Source of the DNA: DASWED01 sp036394995
GTDB lineage: Bacteria > Actinomycetota > UBA4738 > JACQTL01
Reading direction: 5' to 3'
Assembly: GCA_036394995.1 (NCBI GenBank)
Contig: DASWED010000114.1
Coordinates: 1 to 64,000 of the forward strand
DNA: 64,000 bases
The notes beneath the pieces were generated by a model. It searched no databases. It saw only the letters and a program-made list of their open reading frames with translations, and was not told the DNA's origin. A program made the translations under genes and the position numbers. Shown piece by piece: positions 8,560 through 17,550 of the stretch (the first letter of the stretch is position 1; every line of letters begins with the position of its first letter).

Positions 8560-9675
8560 CTATGTGCGGACGAGCTTGAAGATCCCGTTGGGGTCGCTGA
8601 AGTAGATCCCGCCCTTCGGTCCGCGCTCCATCGACAGGACGCCTTTGTCGTTCGTGAACACGACCTCCTGGGAGGCCACCCCGAGGCGGCTCGACGTGAG
8701 CGTGACCCGCCGGATCTCGCTGGTGTTGTACGCGCCGAAGAACAGCCGGTCCCGGCTGCCCGACCCCAGTCCGCAGCCGTGGCAGAACACGATGCCGGTG
8801 GGGGCGATGGTCGGTGTGTAGAAGCGCTTGGGGAGGATCCGTGGAGTGGGCCCGCTGTTGTTCGTGTTCTCGGGCGCCTGGCCGTCGCAGGTCTCGTTCG
8901 GGCCCCACCCGAAGTTGCCGCCCTTCACGATCCGGTTCAGCTCGTCGTTGCACTCCGGGCCGTTCTCGGTCTCCCACAGCCGGCCGGTGACGGGGTCGAA
9001 CGCCATCCCGAACGAGTTCCGGTGGCCGTAGGACCAGATCCGGCTGCTGGAGAACGGGTTCCCCGGCGCGGGCTTGCCCAGGCGGGTCATCCGGATGACC
9101 TTCCCCGCCGTGTTCGTCCTGTCCTGCGCCGCGACGGAGCCGTGTCCGTCGCCCTGGACGCCGTACAGGAACCCGTCGGGCCCGAACAGGATCCGGCCGC
9201 CGTCGTGGTACGCGCCCGAGTAGGTCTTCGAGGTGAAGATCACGTGGAGGTCCGTCCCGTGCCCGTTCTCGTAGCGGATCCTCACGACCTGGTCGTACGG
9301 CGTGCCGTCGAGGTCGCGCGTCACATAGGCGTAGACGAACGGCTGCGACGGGAAGCCGGGGTCCAGGGCCAGGCCGAGCAGGCCCTGTTCCCCCTGGTCC
9401 ACCACCTTCGGGATCGTGAAGAACACGTGGTCGGTGTCCGCGTCGGGGTCCAGCAGGTGGATCTCGCCGCTGGACTTCTCGCCGTAGTAGATCCGGCCGG
9501 CCTTCGAGAACGTGAACGTCAGTGGGAAGTTCAGCCCGGTGGCCACCGCTCGCCGGTGGAACGTCGCACGCGCGTGGCCGTGAGACTGGGCCCGCGCGCC
9601 GGGGAGCGCGGTGACCGTCAGGAGTGCGACGAGCGCGGGGAGGACCAGCGAACGGGGGATCCGTCGAGTCGTCAT
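8560..9675 (-). CDS. PQQ-dependent sugar dehydrogenase family protein, secreted
   Basis: The product has 371 aa. The ATG at 9675 opens a signal peptide (MTTRRIPRSLVLPALVALLT, cleavage near GARA-Q); in-frame sequence further upstream is antisense to hutU and rejected. The propeller carries TGLNFPLTFTFSKAGRIYYG, GLLGLALDPGF, GRILFGPDGFLYGVQGDGHG, YGHRNSFGMAFDPVTGRLWE and TENGPECNDELN, matching the GSDH family and paralogous to the protein at 2932-4239. Unlike that one it ends without a membrane anchor. Divergent from hutU; the shared 127-base gap must hold both promoters. Confidence 0.87.
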   Translation of the reverse strand: MTTRRIPRSLVLPALVALLTVTALPGARAQSHGHARATFHRRAVATGLNFPLTFTFSKAGRIYYGEKSSGEIHLLDPDADTDHVFFTIPKVVDQGEQGLLGLALDPGFPSQPFVYAYVTRDLDGTPYDQVVRIRYENGHGTDLHVIFTSKTYSGAYHDGGRILFGPDGFLYGVQGDGHGSVAAQDRTNTAGKVIRMTRLGKPAPGNPFSSSRIWSYGHRNSFGMAFDPVTGRLWETENGPECNDELNRIVKGGNFGWGPNETCDGQAPENTNNSGPTPRILPKRFYTPTIAPTGIVFCHGCGLGSGSRDRLFFGAYNTSEIRRVTLTSSRLGVASQEVVFTNDKGVLSMERGPKGGIYFSDPNGIFKLVRT

Positions 9676-9802
9676 GGGGTCATTTCTACCGGACGAGCCC
9701 GATCTCGACAGTGGGGGGCGCGGCCGCGGGCGGGGATACGATGGGCTGCGAGGTCGTCCGGTGCCCGCCGGCCGGTCGGGACGCAGGCGAAAGGGGAGTT
9801 CG

Positions 9803-11461
9803 GTGGCGCGGGAGATCAGGGCCCCAAGGGGCAGGGAGCTGTCGTGCCGGGGGTGGCCGCAGGAGGCCGCGCTCCGGATGCTCATGAACAACCTGGATCC
9901 CGAGGTGGCCGAACGGCCGGAGGACCTGGTGGTGTACGGCGGCACCGGGAAGGCCGCGCGGAACTGGGAGTCGTACGACGCGATCGTCCGCGCGCTGCGC
10001 GGGCTGGGCGACGACGAGACCCTGCTGATCCAGTCGGGCAAGCCGGTGGGCGTGTTCCGGACCCACACCGCGGCTCCCCGGGTGCTGATCTCCAACTCGA
10101 TGCTCGTGCCGAAATGGGCCGACTGGGACACGTTCCGCGAGCTGGAGAAGGCCGGGCTCACGATGTACGGGCAGATGACCGCGGGGTCCTGGATCTACAT
10201 CGGAACGCAGGGGATTCTCCAGGGGACCTACGAGACCCTGGCCGAGTGCGCGTTGCAGCGCTTCGGCGGGACCCTCCGGGGGCGGGTGGTGCTGACGGCC
10301 GGCCTCGGCGGGATGGGCGGCGCTCAGCCGCTGGCGGTGACCATGAACGAGGGGGTGGCCCTCTGCGTCGAAGTGGACCCCGCCCGAATCGAACGCCGGA
10401 TCAAGACGCGATATCTGGACCGGGAGACCCGGGATCTCGACGAGGCCCTGCGGTGGGTGGAGGAGGCCCGCTCGGGTGGGGAGGCCGTGTCGATCGGCCT
10501 GCTGGGGAACGCGGCGGAGGTGGAGCCGGAGCTGGTGCAGCGGGGGTTCCGGGCCGACGTGGTCACGGACCAGACCTCGGCCCACGACCCGCTGGGCGGG
10601 TACGTCCCGGCGGGGCTGTCGCTCGACGACGCGGTCCGGCTCCGCTCCTCGGATCCCGGCCGGTACGTGGCCCGGTCCCACGAGTCGATGGCGCTGCACG
10701 TCGACGCGATGGTGCAGTTCCAGGAGGCCGGCGCGGTGGTGTTCGACTACGGGAACAACCTCCGGGCCGGCGCGCAGGAGGGCGGGCTCGCCCACGACCG
10801 GGCCTACTCGTACCCGGGGTTCGTGCCGGCGTTCGTCCGGCCCCTGTTCTGCGAGGGCAAGGGGCCGTTCCGGTGGGCGGCGCTGTCGGGCGACCCGGAG
10901 GACATCGCGAAGACCGACCGCGCCGCGATGGACCTGTTCCCGGACGACGAACGGCTCCACCGGTGGCTCCGGATGGCGCAGGAGCGGGTGGCGTACCAGG
11001 GACTCCCGGCGCGGATCTGCTGGCTGGGGTACGGCGAGCGGGCCCGGGCCGGCCTCAGGTTCAACGAGATGGTCCGGACGGGGGAGCTGTCGGCGCCGAT
11101 CGTGATCGGGCGGGACCACCTGGACGCCGGCAGCGTGGCGTCGCCGTACCGGGAGACCGAGTCGATGAAGGACGGGAGCGACGCGATCGCCGATTGGCCC
11201 ATCCTCAACGCGCTGGTGAACACCGCGGCCGGAGCGCACTGGGTGAGCGTGCACCACGGCGGGGGCGTGGGGATCGGGTACTCGATCCACGCGGGGATGG
11301 TGGTGGTGGCCGACGGGACGTGGGATTCGGCGGCCCGCCTGGAGCGGGTGCTGACCAGCGACCCGGGCATGGGCGTGGTCAGACACGCCGATGCGGGCTA
11401 CGAGAAGGCGGTGGAGGTCGCGGAGGAACGCGGCGTCCGCCTCCCTTGGCGCGAGTCGTAG
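9803..11461 (+). CDS. hutU: Urocanate hydratase (urocanase)
   Basis: The 552-aa length matches the family (~555). It converts urocanate to 4-imidazolone-5-propanoate with tightly bound NAD. Signatures: VVYGGTGKAARNWESYDAI, LLIQSGKPVGVFRTH, PRVLISNSMLVPKW, MTAGSWIYIGTQGILQGTYE, the NAD loop GLGGMGGAQP, DQTSAHDPLGGYVPAG and WVSVHHGGGVGIGYSIHAG. The GTG at 9803 follows AAGGGGAG by 5 bases and gives the expected N-terminus, so longer in-frame starts are rejected. A tight hairpin begins right after the stop. The other hut genes lie within 9 kb but not in one operon. Confidence 0.97.
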   Translation: MAREIRAPRGRELSCRGWPQEAALRMLMNNLDPEVAERPEDLVVYGGTGKAARNWESYDAIVRALRGLGDDETLLIQSGKPVGVFRTHTAAPRVLISNSMLVPKWADWDTFRELEKAGLTMYGQMTAGSWIYIGTQGILQGTYETLAECALQRFGGTLRGRVVLTAGLGGMGGAQPLAVTMNEGVALCVEVDPARIERRIKTRYLDRETRDLDEALRWVEEARSGGEAVSIGLLGNAAEVEPELVQRGFRADVVTDQTSAHDPLGGYVPAGLSLDDAVRLRSSDPGRYVARSHESMALHVDAMVQFQEAGAVVFDYGNNLRAGAQEGGLAHDRAYSYPGFVPAFVRPLFCEGKGPFRWAALSGDPEDIAKTDRAAMDLFPDDERLHRWLRMAQERVAYQGLPARICWLGYGERARAGLRFNEMVRTGELSAPIVIGRDHLDAGSVASPYRETESMKDGSDAIADWPILNALVNTAAGAHWVSVHHGGGVGIGYSIHAGMVVVADGTWDSAARLERVLTSDPGMGVVRHADAGYEKAVEVAEERGVRLPWRES

Positions 11462-11479
11462 CGGACGCCGCCGCGTCCG
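11462..11479 (+). terminator. Hairpin immediately after hutU
   Basis: CGGACGC and GCGTCCG (11462-11468 and 11473-11479) form a perfect 7-bp stem with a 4-base loop, starting on the base after the hutU TAG. No T-run follows. A probable terminator ahead of the convergent small gene. Confidence 0.5.
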
Positions 11480-11495
11480 GTTCTCGTCGGCGTGG

Positions 11496-11747
11496 TCAGC
11501 CTGTGGCGTGCCGTTCGATGTGCGTGTCCAGCCGCGTGGCCAGTCCGTCGATCCGGGACGACAGCACGTCGATGCGTCCCGACAGCCCGTCGATGCGCAC
11601 CTCGAGCCCGTCGATGCGGGCGTCGAGCCTCGCGCCGAGGGCGTCCACCCTCGCTCCCAGCGCGTCAATGCGCGACCCGAGGTAGAGAAACGATCCCCCC
11701 AGCGTCGCGGCGAGCAGCCCGATCGCGGTCCAGGCCACGGCCGTCAT
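11496..11747 (-). CDS. Small membrane-anchored coiled-coil protein with heptad repeats
   Basis: The 83-aa product has one N-terminal transmembrane helix (VAWTAIGLLAATLGGSFLYL) followed by seven or more back-to-back heptads of the pattern R-[IVL]-D-x-L-x-[ASG] (RIDALGA, RVDALGA, RIDGLSG, RIDVLSS, RIDGLAT) to the C-terminus. This predicts a long parallel coiled coil facing one side of the membrane. I chose ATG at 11747 (MTAVAW) because GAGATCGAG precedes it; ATG at 11780 would add 11 residues. Similar short TM-plus-heptad proteins occur in actinobacteria without known function. The DNA shows a matching 21-bp periodicity. Confidence 0.65.
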   Translation of the reverse strand: MTAVAWTAIGLLAATLGGSFLYLGSRIDALGARVDALGARLDARIDGLEVRIDGLSGRIDVLSSRIDGLATRLDTHIERHATG

Positions 11748-11805
11748 CTCGATCTCGAATCTAGCACCCACCACTGACATGGTGGGCCGGGGCGTCCGGC
11801 GGCGG

Positions 11806-13125
11806 TCACTCAGGCGGCTGCCAGTCCTTCGTGACCTCCGCGACCTTGGCCCGGATCTCGGCGGGGTCCACGCGAGTGGGGCGGCCCCGTTCGGCCACCA
11901 CCTCGCCGTTCACGTAGACGCGGGCGATGGCTTCGGGCTGCATGGCGTACACGATCTGCTTGGGGGCCGTGGGGGCGGGCAGCACGGACAGCGACTCCAG
12001 GTCGATCACGACGAGGTCAGCCGCGTGGTCCTCGGCGATCCGGCCCACCGGGAGGCCCAGGATCTCGCCCCCCCGGGCGGTGCCGGCGATGAGGACCTCC
12101 TCCGCGCCGAGGGCCTCGGCGTTCGCGTCGACGGCCTTGGCCAGGAGGGCGGCCATCCGCATCTCCTCGAAGACGCTCTGACGACTGTTCGTGCACCCGC
12201 CGTCGGTGCCGAGGGCCACGGGGATCCCCCGGGAGAGCATCTCCCGAACCGGCGCGATGCCGTCGCCCAGGAACGAGTTCGCCCCGGGGTTGTGGACGAT
12301 CCTGGCTCCGCGCTCCGCGATGAGGTCGAGGTCCTCTGGATCCACCCACACGCAGTGCACCAGGATGGCCCGTTCGTTGAGGACACCGAGCGAGTCCAGG
12401 AACCGGACCGGCGACAGGCCGTGGCGCTCCATCGACATGTCCCGTTCGTACCGGCCCTCGGCGACGTGGATGTGGTACGGCGTGTCGAGCTCCTCAGCGA
12501 GGGCGGCGCCGGCCCGGATCATCCCCGGGCTGGCCCCGTGGATGGAGTGCGGGGCCGGCTGGACGAACGCGCCACGCTGCCCGGCCACCAGGTCGTGGAG
12601 CTCCCTGGTCCGCCGCTCGGCCTCGGGTGGGGTCTCCTGGTACCGCCTCGGCGCGCCGGACCAGTCATACATCGAGCGCGCCAGCACGATCCGCAGCCCG
12701 ACCTCCCCGGCGGCGTCGATCACCGCATGGTCGTTCTCGTTGCCGCGGTCGTGGAGGTAGAAGAAGTCGACGACGGTGGTGATCCCGTGGCGGACCATCT
12801 CCGCGAAGTCGAACAGCGCCCCCGTTCGGATGCCGTCGCGGTCGAGCCGTTCGGAGAACGGGTACAGAACACGGTCCCGCCAGGCCATGAACGAGAGGTC
12901 GTCGCCGTACCCTCGCAGGAGCGCCTGGAACGAATGCGCGTGGGCGTTCACGCATCCCGGCAGGACCGCCACGTTCCCCCAGTCCTCGCGCTCATGGCCG
13001 GGGAACAGCTCGGCCAGCTCCTCGGGGCTTCCGGTCCCCAGGATCCGCCCGCCCTGCATGGCGAACGCGTGCCGGCGCTCCCACCGGTCCCCGGCGAACA
13101 CCAGCTCCGCGGTAACGATCGTCAT
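11806..13125 (-). CDS. Metal-dependent amidohydrolase/deaminase, possible formimidoylglutamate deiminase (HutF-like)
   Basis: This 439-aa TIM-barrel amidohydrolase has the metal-site HxH in NAHAHSFQALLRG, His in HIHVAEGRYE, His in LVHCVWVDPEDL and Asp in ALGTDGGCTNSRQ. The overall pattern fits the AtzA/SsnA/HutF branch (aminohydrolases acting on imine or purine/pyrimidine-like carbons). HAHSFQ resembles the HSHAFQ of HutF, and the gene sits between hutU and hutH/hutI, so conversion of formiminoglutamate to N-formylglutamate plus ammonia is plausible. The C-terminal half looks more like general purine/triazine deaminases. Family assignment is firm, substrate is not. Confidence 0.8.
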   Translation of the reverse strand: MTIVTAELVFAGDRWERRHAFAMQGGRILGTGSPEELAELFPGHEREDWGNVAVLPGCVNAHAHSFQALLRGYGDDLSFMAWRDRVLYPFSERLDRDGIRTGALFDFAEMVRHGITTVVDFFYLHDRGNENDHAVIDAAGEVGLRIVLARSMYDWSGAPRRYQETPPEAERRTRELHDLVAGQRGAFVQPAPHSIHGASPGMIRAGAALAEELDTPYHIHVAEGRYERDMSMERHGLSPVRFLDSLGVLNERAILVHCVWVDPEDLDLIAERGARIVHNPGANSFLGDGIAPVREMLSRGIPVALGTDGGCTNSRQSVFEEMRMAALLAKAVDANAEALGAEEVLIAGTARGGEILGLPVGRIAEDHAADLVVIDLESLSVLPAPTAPKQIVYAMQPEAIARVYVNGEVVAERGRPTRVDPAEIRAKVAEVTKDWQPPE

Positions 13126-13245
13126 GGGGTGTGTCTATCAGACCGAGCACCGTTCCGGGGCCGAACGCGCTTCCGGCGGAACCACTGCATTGCCTCGGCT
13201 CGCACCAGTCACTAGTGTTCGGCGCGACCCCGGAGGAGGGAACGG

Positions 13246-14478
13246 ATGCGACGGATCCTGCGCGTGAGCTCGGCGACACTGATGGTCCTTGTGGCCACGG
13301 CACTTCCGGCCCGGGCGGATCCGGGTGATCTGGACCTCAACTTCGGTGGAGGGACGGGGCACGTGAGCGCCGTGGTCGCCGGCAATCAGGACGGCACCGA
13401 CGTCGCGGTGCGCCCCTCGGGTCGCGTGCTGGTCGTTTCCGAGGGCGGCACGATCGTGCAGTTCCTGGCGAACGGGGACCCCGACACCGGCTTCGGGTCC
13501 GGCGGGGTCGTGACCGGCACCCCCGGCGTTCAGATCTATGCGATGGCCCTCGATTCGCTCGGCAGGCTCCTGCTCGCCGGCGACATGGGGACGGACGTCT
13601 TCGTCGAGCGGCTGCTCCCGAACGGAGATCCGGATGCGGACTTCGGGGGCGGCGACGGGTGGGTGACCACGACGTTCGGCAAGCTCGCGTTCGGCCTGGG
13701 CGTGACCATCGGTCCCCACGGGCGCATCGTCGTGGCGGGGCAGGTCGGCAGCAACCACTCCCGGATGATGGCGGCCAGGTACCTGGACAACGGCGATCCC
13801 GATCCCGCGTTCAGCGACAACGGGAAGGTGACGACCGTGGTCCTGGGGAGCGACTCCGCGGCCGACGTCGCGGTCTCCGATGACGGGTCCGTGGTGGTCG
13901 CCGGTACCGCGGCCGCCAGCGATGAGAGCCCGCGGAGCTTCGGGGTCGTGCGCTATCACCCCAACGGCCATCTCGACCGAACCTTCAGCGACGACGGGAA
14001 GGCCACGGTGCGGATGGGCACGACATCGGACGGCGCCGCCGTCCTGATCCAGCCGAACGGCGCGATCGTGGTGGGCGGCAGCTACTTCCACCCGACCATC
14101 GACTGGGCCCTGGCCCGGTTCACCGACGCCGGGAAGCTGGACCACTCGTTCAGCGGCGACGGGAAGCTGCCGACCGCGTTCGGGTCCGGCACCAACAACT
14201 TCGGCGGGATCGTGCGCCAGGGGACCGGTGACCTCATCGTGTGCGGGACCCACCAGGACGCCGGCGACAGGTCCCTGGTCCTCGCCCGGTACCTGCCGAA
14301 CGGGACGGTCGACTCCGGGTTCGGCACGGCCGGACAGGTCGTGGAGGACCTCGGCGACCACCCGTCCTGCCGGGGCGTCGGGCGCTCGCCCCACGGAAAG
14401 GTCGTCATCGGCGCCACGGTGGACGGCGTGACCTCGGACGGCGACCTGGGCGCCGCCCGGTTCCTGGCCGGTTCGTAG
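13246..14478 (+). CDS. Secreted delta-60 repeat protein
   Basis: The product has 410 aa. The ATG follows GGAGGAGGG and opens a signal peptide (MRRILRVSSATLMVLVATAL, cut near ARA-D). The remainder is about seven repeats of 50-60 residues built on a core such as F-G-x-x-G-x-V...D-V-A-V-x-x-x-G-R-[VI]-[LV]-V-x-G...LLPNGDPDADFGGG. This matches the delta-60 repeat, which probably folds as a beta-propeller. The function of delta-60 proteins is unknown. A TAGTGT -10-like box lies ~30 bases upstream. Three hairpins follow the stop. Confidence 0.85.
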   Translation: MRRILRVSSATLMVLVATALPARADPGDLDLNFGGGTGHVSAVVAGNQDGTDVAVRPSGRVLVVSEGGTIVQFLANGDPDTGFGSGGVVTGTPGVQIYAMALDSLGRLLLAGDMGTDVFVERLLPNGDPDADFGGGDGWVTTTFGKLAFGLGVTIGPHGRIVVAGQVGSNHSRMMAARYLDNGDPDPAFSDNGKVTTVVLGSDSAADVAVSDDGSVVVAGTAAASDESPRSFGVVRYHPNGHLDRTFSDDGKATVRMGTTSDGAAVLIQPNGAIVVGGSYFHPTIDWALARFTDAGKLDHSFSGDGKLPTAFGSGTNNFGGIVRQGTGDLIVCGTHQDAGDRSLVLARYLPNGTVDSGFGTAGQVVEDLGDHPSCRGVGRSPHGKVVIGATVDGVTSDGDLGAARFLAGS

Positions 14479-14481
14479 ACC

Positions 14482-14589
14482 TCGGATCGAAATCCGACCT
14501 CCCGGCCCGGGCGGAGGTCCCGCGAGCGCAGGGACCTCCGGCCGTGGCCGAGGGTCCCGGCCCGTGCCACGCTGGGGCACCGGGCCGGG
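14482..14589 (+). terminator. Three consecutive hairpins after the delta-60 gene
   Basis: Hairpin 1: TCGGAT/ATCCGA with a CGAA tetraloop (14482-14497). Hairpin 2: the perfect 10-bp CGGAGGTCCC/GGGACCTCCG (14512-14521, 14531-14540). Hairpin 3: CCCGGCCCGTGCC paired with 14575-14589 with one bulge. Together they fill most of the 168-base gap before the MMPL gene. The second is the most terminator-like. None has a T-run. Confidence 0.5.
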
Positions 14590-14649
14590 CCATGTGGGGA
14601 GGCACGGCAGGCGGTCGCCCGGCCCTCGCTGCCGAGAAAGGGGGGCGTG

Positions 14650-16896
14650 ATGCTCGAGCGAATGACTCCGGAGCGGCTGGCGCGGGCCTCCAGCCGGCGA
14701 CCGTGGCTGGCGATCGGGATCTGGGTGCTCGTGGTCGTGGCGGCGGGGCTGGCGTCGTCACAGCTCCTGGGGAATGCGCTCACGAACGACGTCCGGTTCA
14801 CCAACCAACCGGAGTCACTGCGGGCCAAAGAGCTCATCGACGCCAGGTTCCATCGCCCGAGCCACGACACGGAGTTCGTGATCGTCCAGTCTCCGGAGGC
14901 GACCGTTCGTCAGCACGTGTTCCGCGCGGCCGTCGCCGACGTGCAGGGCCGCCTGGCCGCCCTGGGACCGGGGGTGGTGGACAGCTCGCTGAGCTACTAC
15001 CAGACGCGCGATCCCAGCATGGTCTCGAGGGACAAGCACGCGACCCTCGTCTCCGTGGTGATGGCGGGGAGCCTCGACGATGCGAGCGACGCCATCGCGG
15101 ATGTCGCCGCCGCCCTGGAGACCCCGCCGCAGGGGTTTCACATCCTCATGGCCGGCCGGGCCACCCTGGGCCACGACCTGATCGGCATCGCCGAGGCCGA
15201 CATGCAGAAGGGCGAGGAGATCGGCCTGCTCGCGGCGCTGATCGTGCTGATCGTGGTGTTCGGCGCCGTCGTGGCCGCGCTGCTCCCCATCGGAATCGCG
15301 CTGGTCGCCATCGGCGCGGCCGTCGGCTCGGTCGCCCTGCTGGGGACCATGTTCACCTTCACGTTCACCGTCACCAACATGATCACGATGATGGGCCTGG
15401 CGGTGGCCATCGACTACTCCCTGTTCATCGTGTCCCGGTACCGGGAGGAGCGGCGCGCCGGGCGGGGCAAGGAGGACGCGATCGCGACCGCCGGCTCAAC
15501 CGCCAGCCGGGCCGTCGTGCTGAGTGGCTTGACCGTGGTCACGGCGCTGCTCGGCATGATGATCATCCCGACCACGATCTTCCGGAGCCTGGCCGGCGGG
15601 GCCATCCTGGTGGTCCTGGCCGCCATCGTCGGCGCGCTGACCCTCCTGCCGGCGCTGCTGAGCCTCCTGGGGGACCGGATCGACCGGCTTCGCCTCCCCG
15701 GGCGCCGCCGGAAGGCCGCCGACCCGGAGAAGGGCATGTGGGGGCGGATCGCGGTCGCCATCATGCGCAGGCCCGTTCTCAGCATGGTGCTGGCCGCGGG
15801 CTTCCTGATCGTCGCCGCATCCTCGGTCCTGCGCATCGAGACGGGGTTCTCCGGCGTGAGCACCGTGCCCGACTCCGTTGAGTCGAAGCAGGCGTTCGAG
15901 GTGCTGGCCTCGCAGTTCTCCGGGGGGGTGACGAGCCCGGTGGAGATCGTGGTCGACGGCACGGTCACCTCGCCCTCAGTTGAACAGGGGATCGTGCACC
16001 TGCAGGCGTTGCTGGCGCGGGACGGGGGACTGGGGCCGTCGAGCGTGCAGGTGGCCGTGTCCCGCGACACCGCCCTGATCTCGATTCCGGTCGTGGGCGA
16101 CCCCTCCGGGAAGGCGGCCGTCGCGACGATCGACCGGATCAGGTCCCGCTACGTCCCGGAGGCGTTCCCTGCGGGGGTGGCCCGCCAGGTCCTGGTGGGA
16201 GGGGACACCGCCCTGAACCGCGACTTCTTCGCGACGACGGATCGCTACCAGCCCCTGGTGCTCGCATTCGTCCTCGCGCTGTCCTTCCTCCTGCTGATGA
16301 TGGTGTTCCGTTCGGTCGTGGTGCCGACCACCGCCATCCTGCTGAACCTGCTGTCGGTCGGGGCCGCGTACGGCCTCCTGGTCCTGGTGTTCCAGAGGGG
16401 CGGGCCCGGCATCGGACGATGGCTGGCCGATCTGTTCGGGTTCCAGCAGGTGCAGGTCCTGGAAGCCTGGCTGCCGCTGTTCCTGTTCTGCGTGCTGTTC
16501 GGCCTGTCCATGGACTACCACGTGTTCCTGCTGTCCCGGATCCGGGAGCGCTACGTGCAGGTGAAGGACAACACCGAGGCCGTGGCGTACGGACTGTCCC
16601 GAACCGGCGGCATCATCACGGGCGCCGCGCTGATCATGGTGGCGGTGTTCTCCGCGTTCGCCGCGGGGCAGCTCGTGATGTTCCAGCAGATGGGGTTCGG
16701 GCTGGCAGTGGCCGTGCTCATCGACGCGACCGTCATCCGGTCCGTGCTCGTGCCCGCGACGATGAAGGTGCTGGGGGAGCGGAACTGGTACCTGCCCAGG
16801 TGGCTTCGGTGGCTTCCCCACCTGTCGGTCGAGGGAGAGCAGCGGCGCGCAGTCCCGCTGCCGGGTCCCAAGCCGCGGATCCCGGCGGGGGTGTAG
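14650..16896 (+). CDS. MMPL/RND-family membrane transporter
   Basis: The 748-aa product starts at an ATG behind GAGAAAGGGGGG; a GTG codon directly before it is an alternative. Topology is the duplicated RND type: TM1 near residue 20, a ~120-residue extracytoplasmic domain, a bundle of five TM helices (~190-350), TM7, a second external domain and a second bundle (~540-730). The MMPL signature appears twice, as MITMMGLAVAIDYSLFIVSR and GLSMDYHVFLLSRIRE, each with the intramembrane Asp-Tyr pair that couples export to protons. MMPL proteins export lipids or hydrophobic compounds. No adjacent biosynthetic genes indicate the substrate. Confidence 0.93.
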   Translation: MLERMTPERLARASSRRPWLAIGIWVLVVVAAGLASSQLLGNALTNDVRFTNQPESLRAKELIDARFHRPSHDTEFVIVQSPEATVRQHVFRAAVADVQGRLAALGPGVVDSSLSYYQTRDPSMVSRDKHATLVSVVMAGSLDDASDAIADVAAALETPPQGFHILMAGRATLGHDLIGIAEADMQKGEEIGLLAALIVLIVVFGAVVAALLPIGIALVAIGAAVGSVALLGTMFTFTFTVTNMITMMGLAVAIDYSLFIVSRYREERRAGRGKEDAIATAGSTASRAVVLSGLTVVTALLGMMIIPTTIFRSLAGGAILVVLAAIVGALTLLPALLSLLGDRIDRLRLPGRRRKAADPEKGMWGRIAVAIMRRPVLSMVLAAGFLIVAASSVLRIETGFSGVSTVPDSVESKQAFEVLASQFSGGVTSPVEIVVDGTVTSPSVEQGIVHLQALLARDGGLGPSSVQVAVSRDTALISIPVVGDPSGKAAVATIDRIRSRYVPEAFPAGVARQVLVGGDTALNRDFFATTDRYQPLVLAFVLALSFLLLMMVFRSVVVPTTAILLNLLSVGAAYGLLVLVFQRGGPGIGRWLADLFGFQQVQVLEAWLPLFLFCVLFGLSMDYHVFLLSRIRERYVQVKDNTEAVAYGLSRTGGIITGAALIMVAVFSAFAAGQLVMFQQMGFGLAVAVLIDATVIRSVLVPATMKVLGERNWYLPRWLRWLPHLSVEGEQRRAVPLPGPKPRIPAGV

Positions 16897-16947
16897 CCGA
16901 GCCGAAGCCCGGGTGAGCGGGGACGGGGCCCGAGCGGCGGCGCGCCG

Positions 16948-17370
16948 TCAGGGGCGCGGAGATAGGTCTTTCGGTGCCAGGACCACGACGGCGGGGACGG
17001 CGCTCCGCCCGCCCGACCCGGCCGAGGGCGCACGGCGCACCGACATGAACCGGCGGCCGGCCGGTTGCATGGCGCGGTAGTCGGAGCGCATGGCGGCCGA
17101 TCCGGCGCGACCGCGGATCGCTTGGGCGCCGAGCGTGGCGAGGACGTCCCGGTCGGCGGCCTCGACGAGGTTCTGGGCCGCGAGCGGGCCGGAGGCACGG
17201 ATCTCGCGCTCGAAGACGCCGGGACGGCGGTGCAGGAGCACGAACACGCGCCAGGCCTCGTCGCCCTGGTCGGCCGGGTCGGTGCTCCGCCCTCCTTCGT
17301 CGAGGGATCTGGCGCCGAACCGGTCCTCCGCGGCGATCGCGGCGACCCATTCGAGCCTTCCGGTCATCAT
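16948..17370 (-). CDS. Hypothetical 140-aa protein
   Basis: I do not recognise this protein. It starts MMTGRLEWVAAIAAEDRFGA, and the ATG at 17370 has an excellent ribosome site (GAGGAG six bases upstream), which is the main reason to believe it; the frame stays open further upstream but there opposes hutH. The composition is rich in Arg, Ala and Ser with patches that look globular (AWRVFVLLHRRPGVFEREIR, QNLVEAADRDVLATLG). There is no signal peptide or TM helix. It is convergent with the MMPL gene and divergent from hutH. Confidence 0.5.
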   Translation of the reverse strand: MMTGRLEWVAAIAAEDRFGARSLDEGGRSTDPADQGDEAWRVFVLLHRRPGVFEREIRASGPLAAQNLVEAADRDVLATLGAQAIRGRAGSAAMRSDYRAMQPAGRRFMSVRRAPSAGSGGRSAVPAVVVLAPKDLSPRP

Positions 17371-17536
17371 GTCGTGCTCCTCGCTTCGAACCCTCTCGGG
17401 CTCACTGCCTCCAGGCTCGTCGCAGCGCATCCGAGTCGATAGGGCCGAGCGTCCCCCGAACACCTGGGACTTCCCAAGACGCCACGAAGGCAGGTAGGCC
17501 CGGTCGCGCCCGGTTGCCGGGGCGTCGGCGCGGACG

Positions 17537-17542
17537 TAGCCT
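17537..17542 (+). promoter_or_regulatory. Candidate -10 box of hutH (leaderless)
   Basis: TAGCCT fits the actinobacterial TANNNT consensus and ends 8 bases before the hutH GTG, so transcription would begin at or next to the start codon. No Shine-Dalgarno sequence is present, consistent with a leaderless mRNA. Confidence 0.4.
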
Positions 17543-17550
17543 CCGGAACC

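Noticed and set aside
8242..11685. Plus-strand open frame of ~1150 codons across the GSDH gene and hutU
   Set aside because: It spans two real genes in other frames, changes composition abruptly, and shows no domain.
11530..11700. Repeated gtcgatgcg-like units resembling a short direct-repeat array
   Set aside because: The units are 21-bp heptad codons of a coiled-coil gene, without spacers; not CRISPR.
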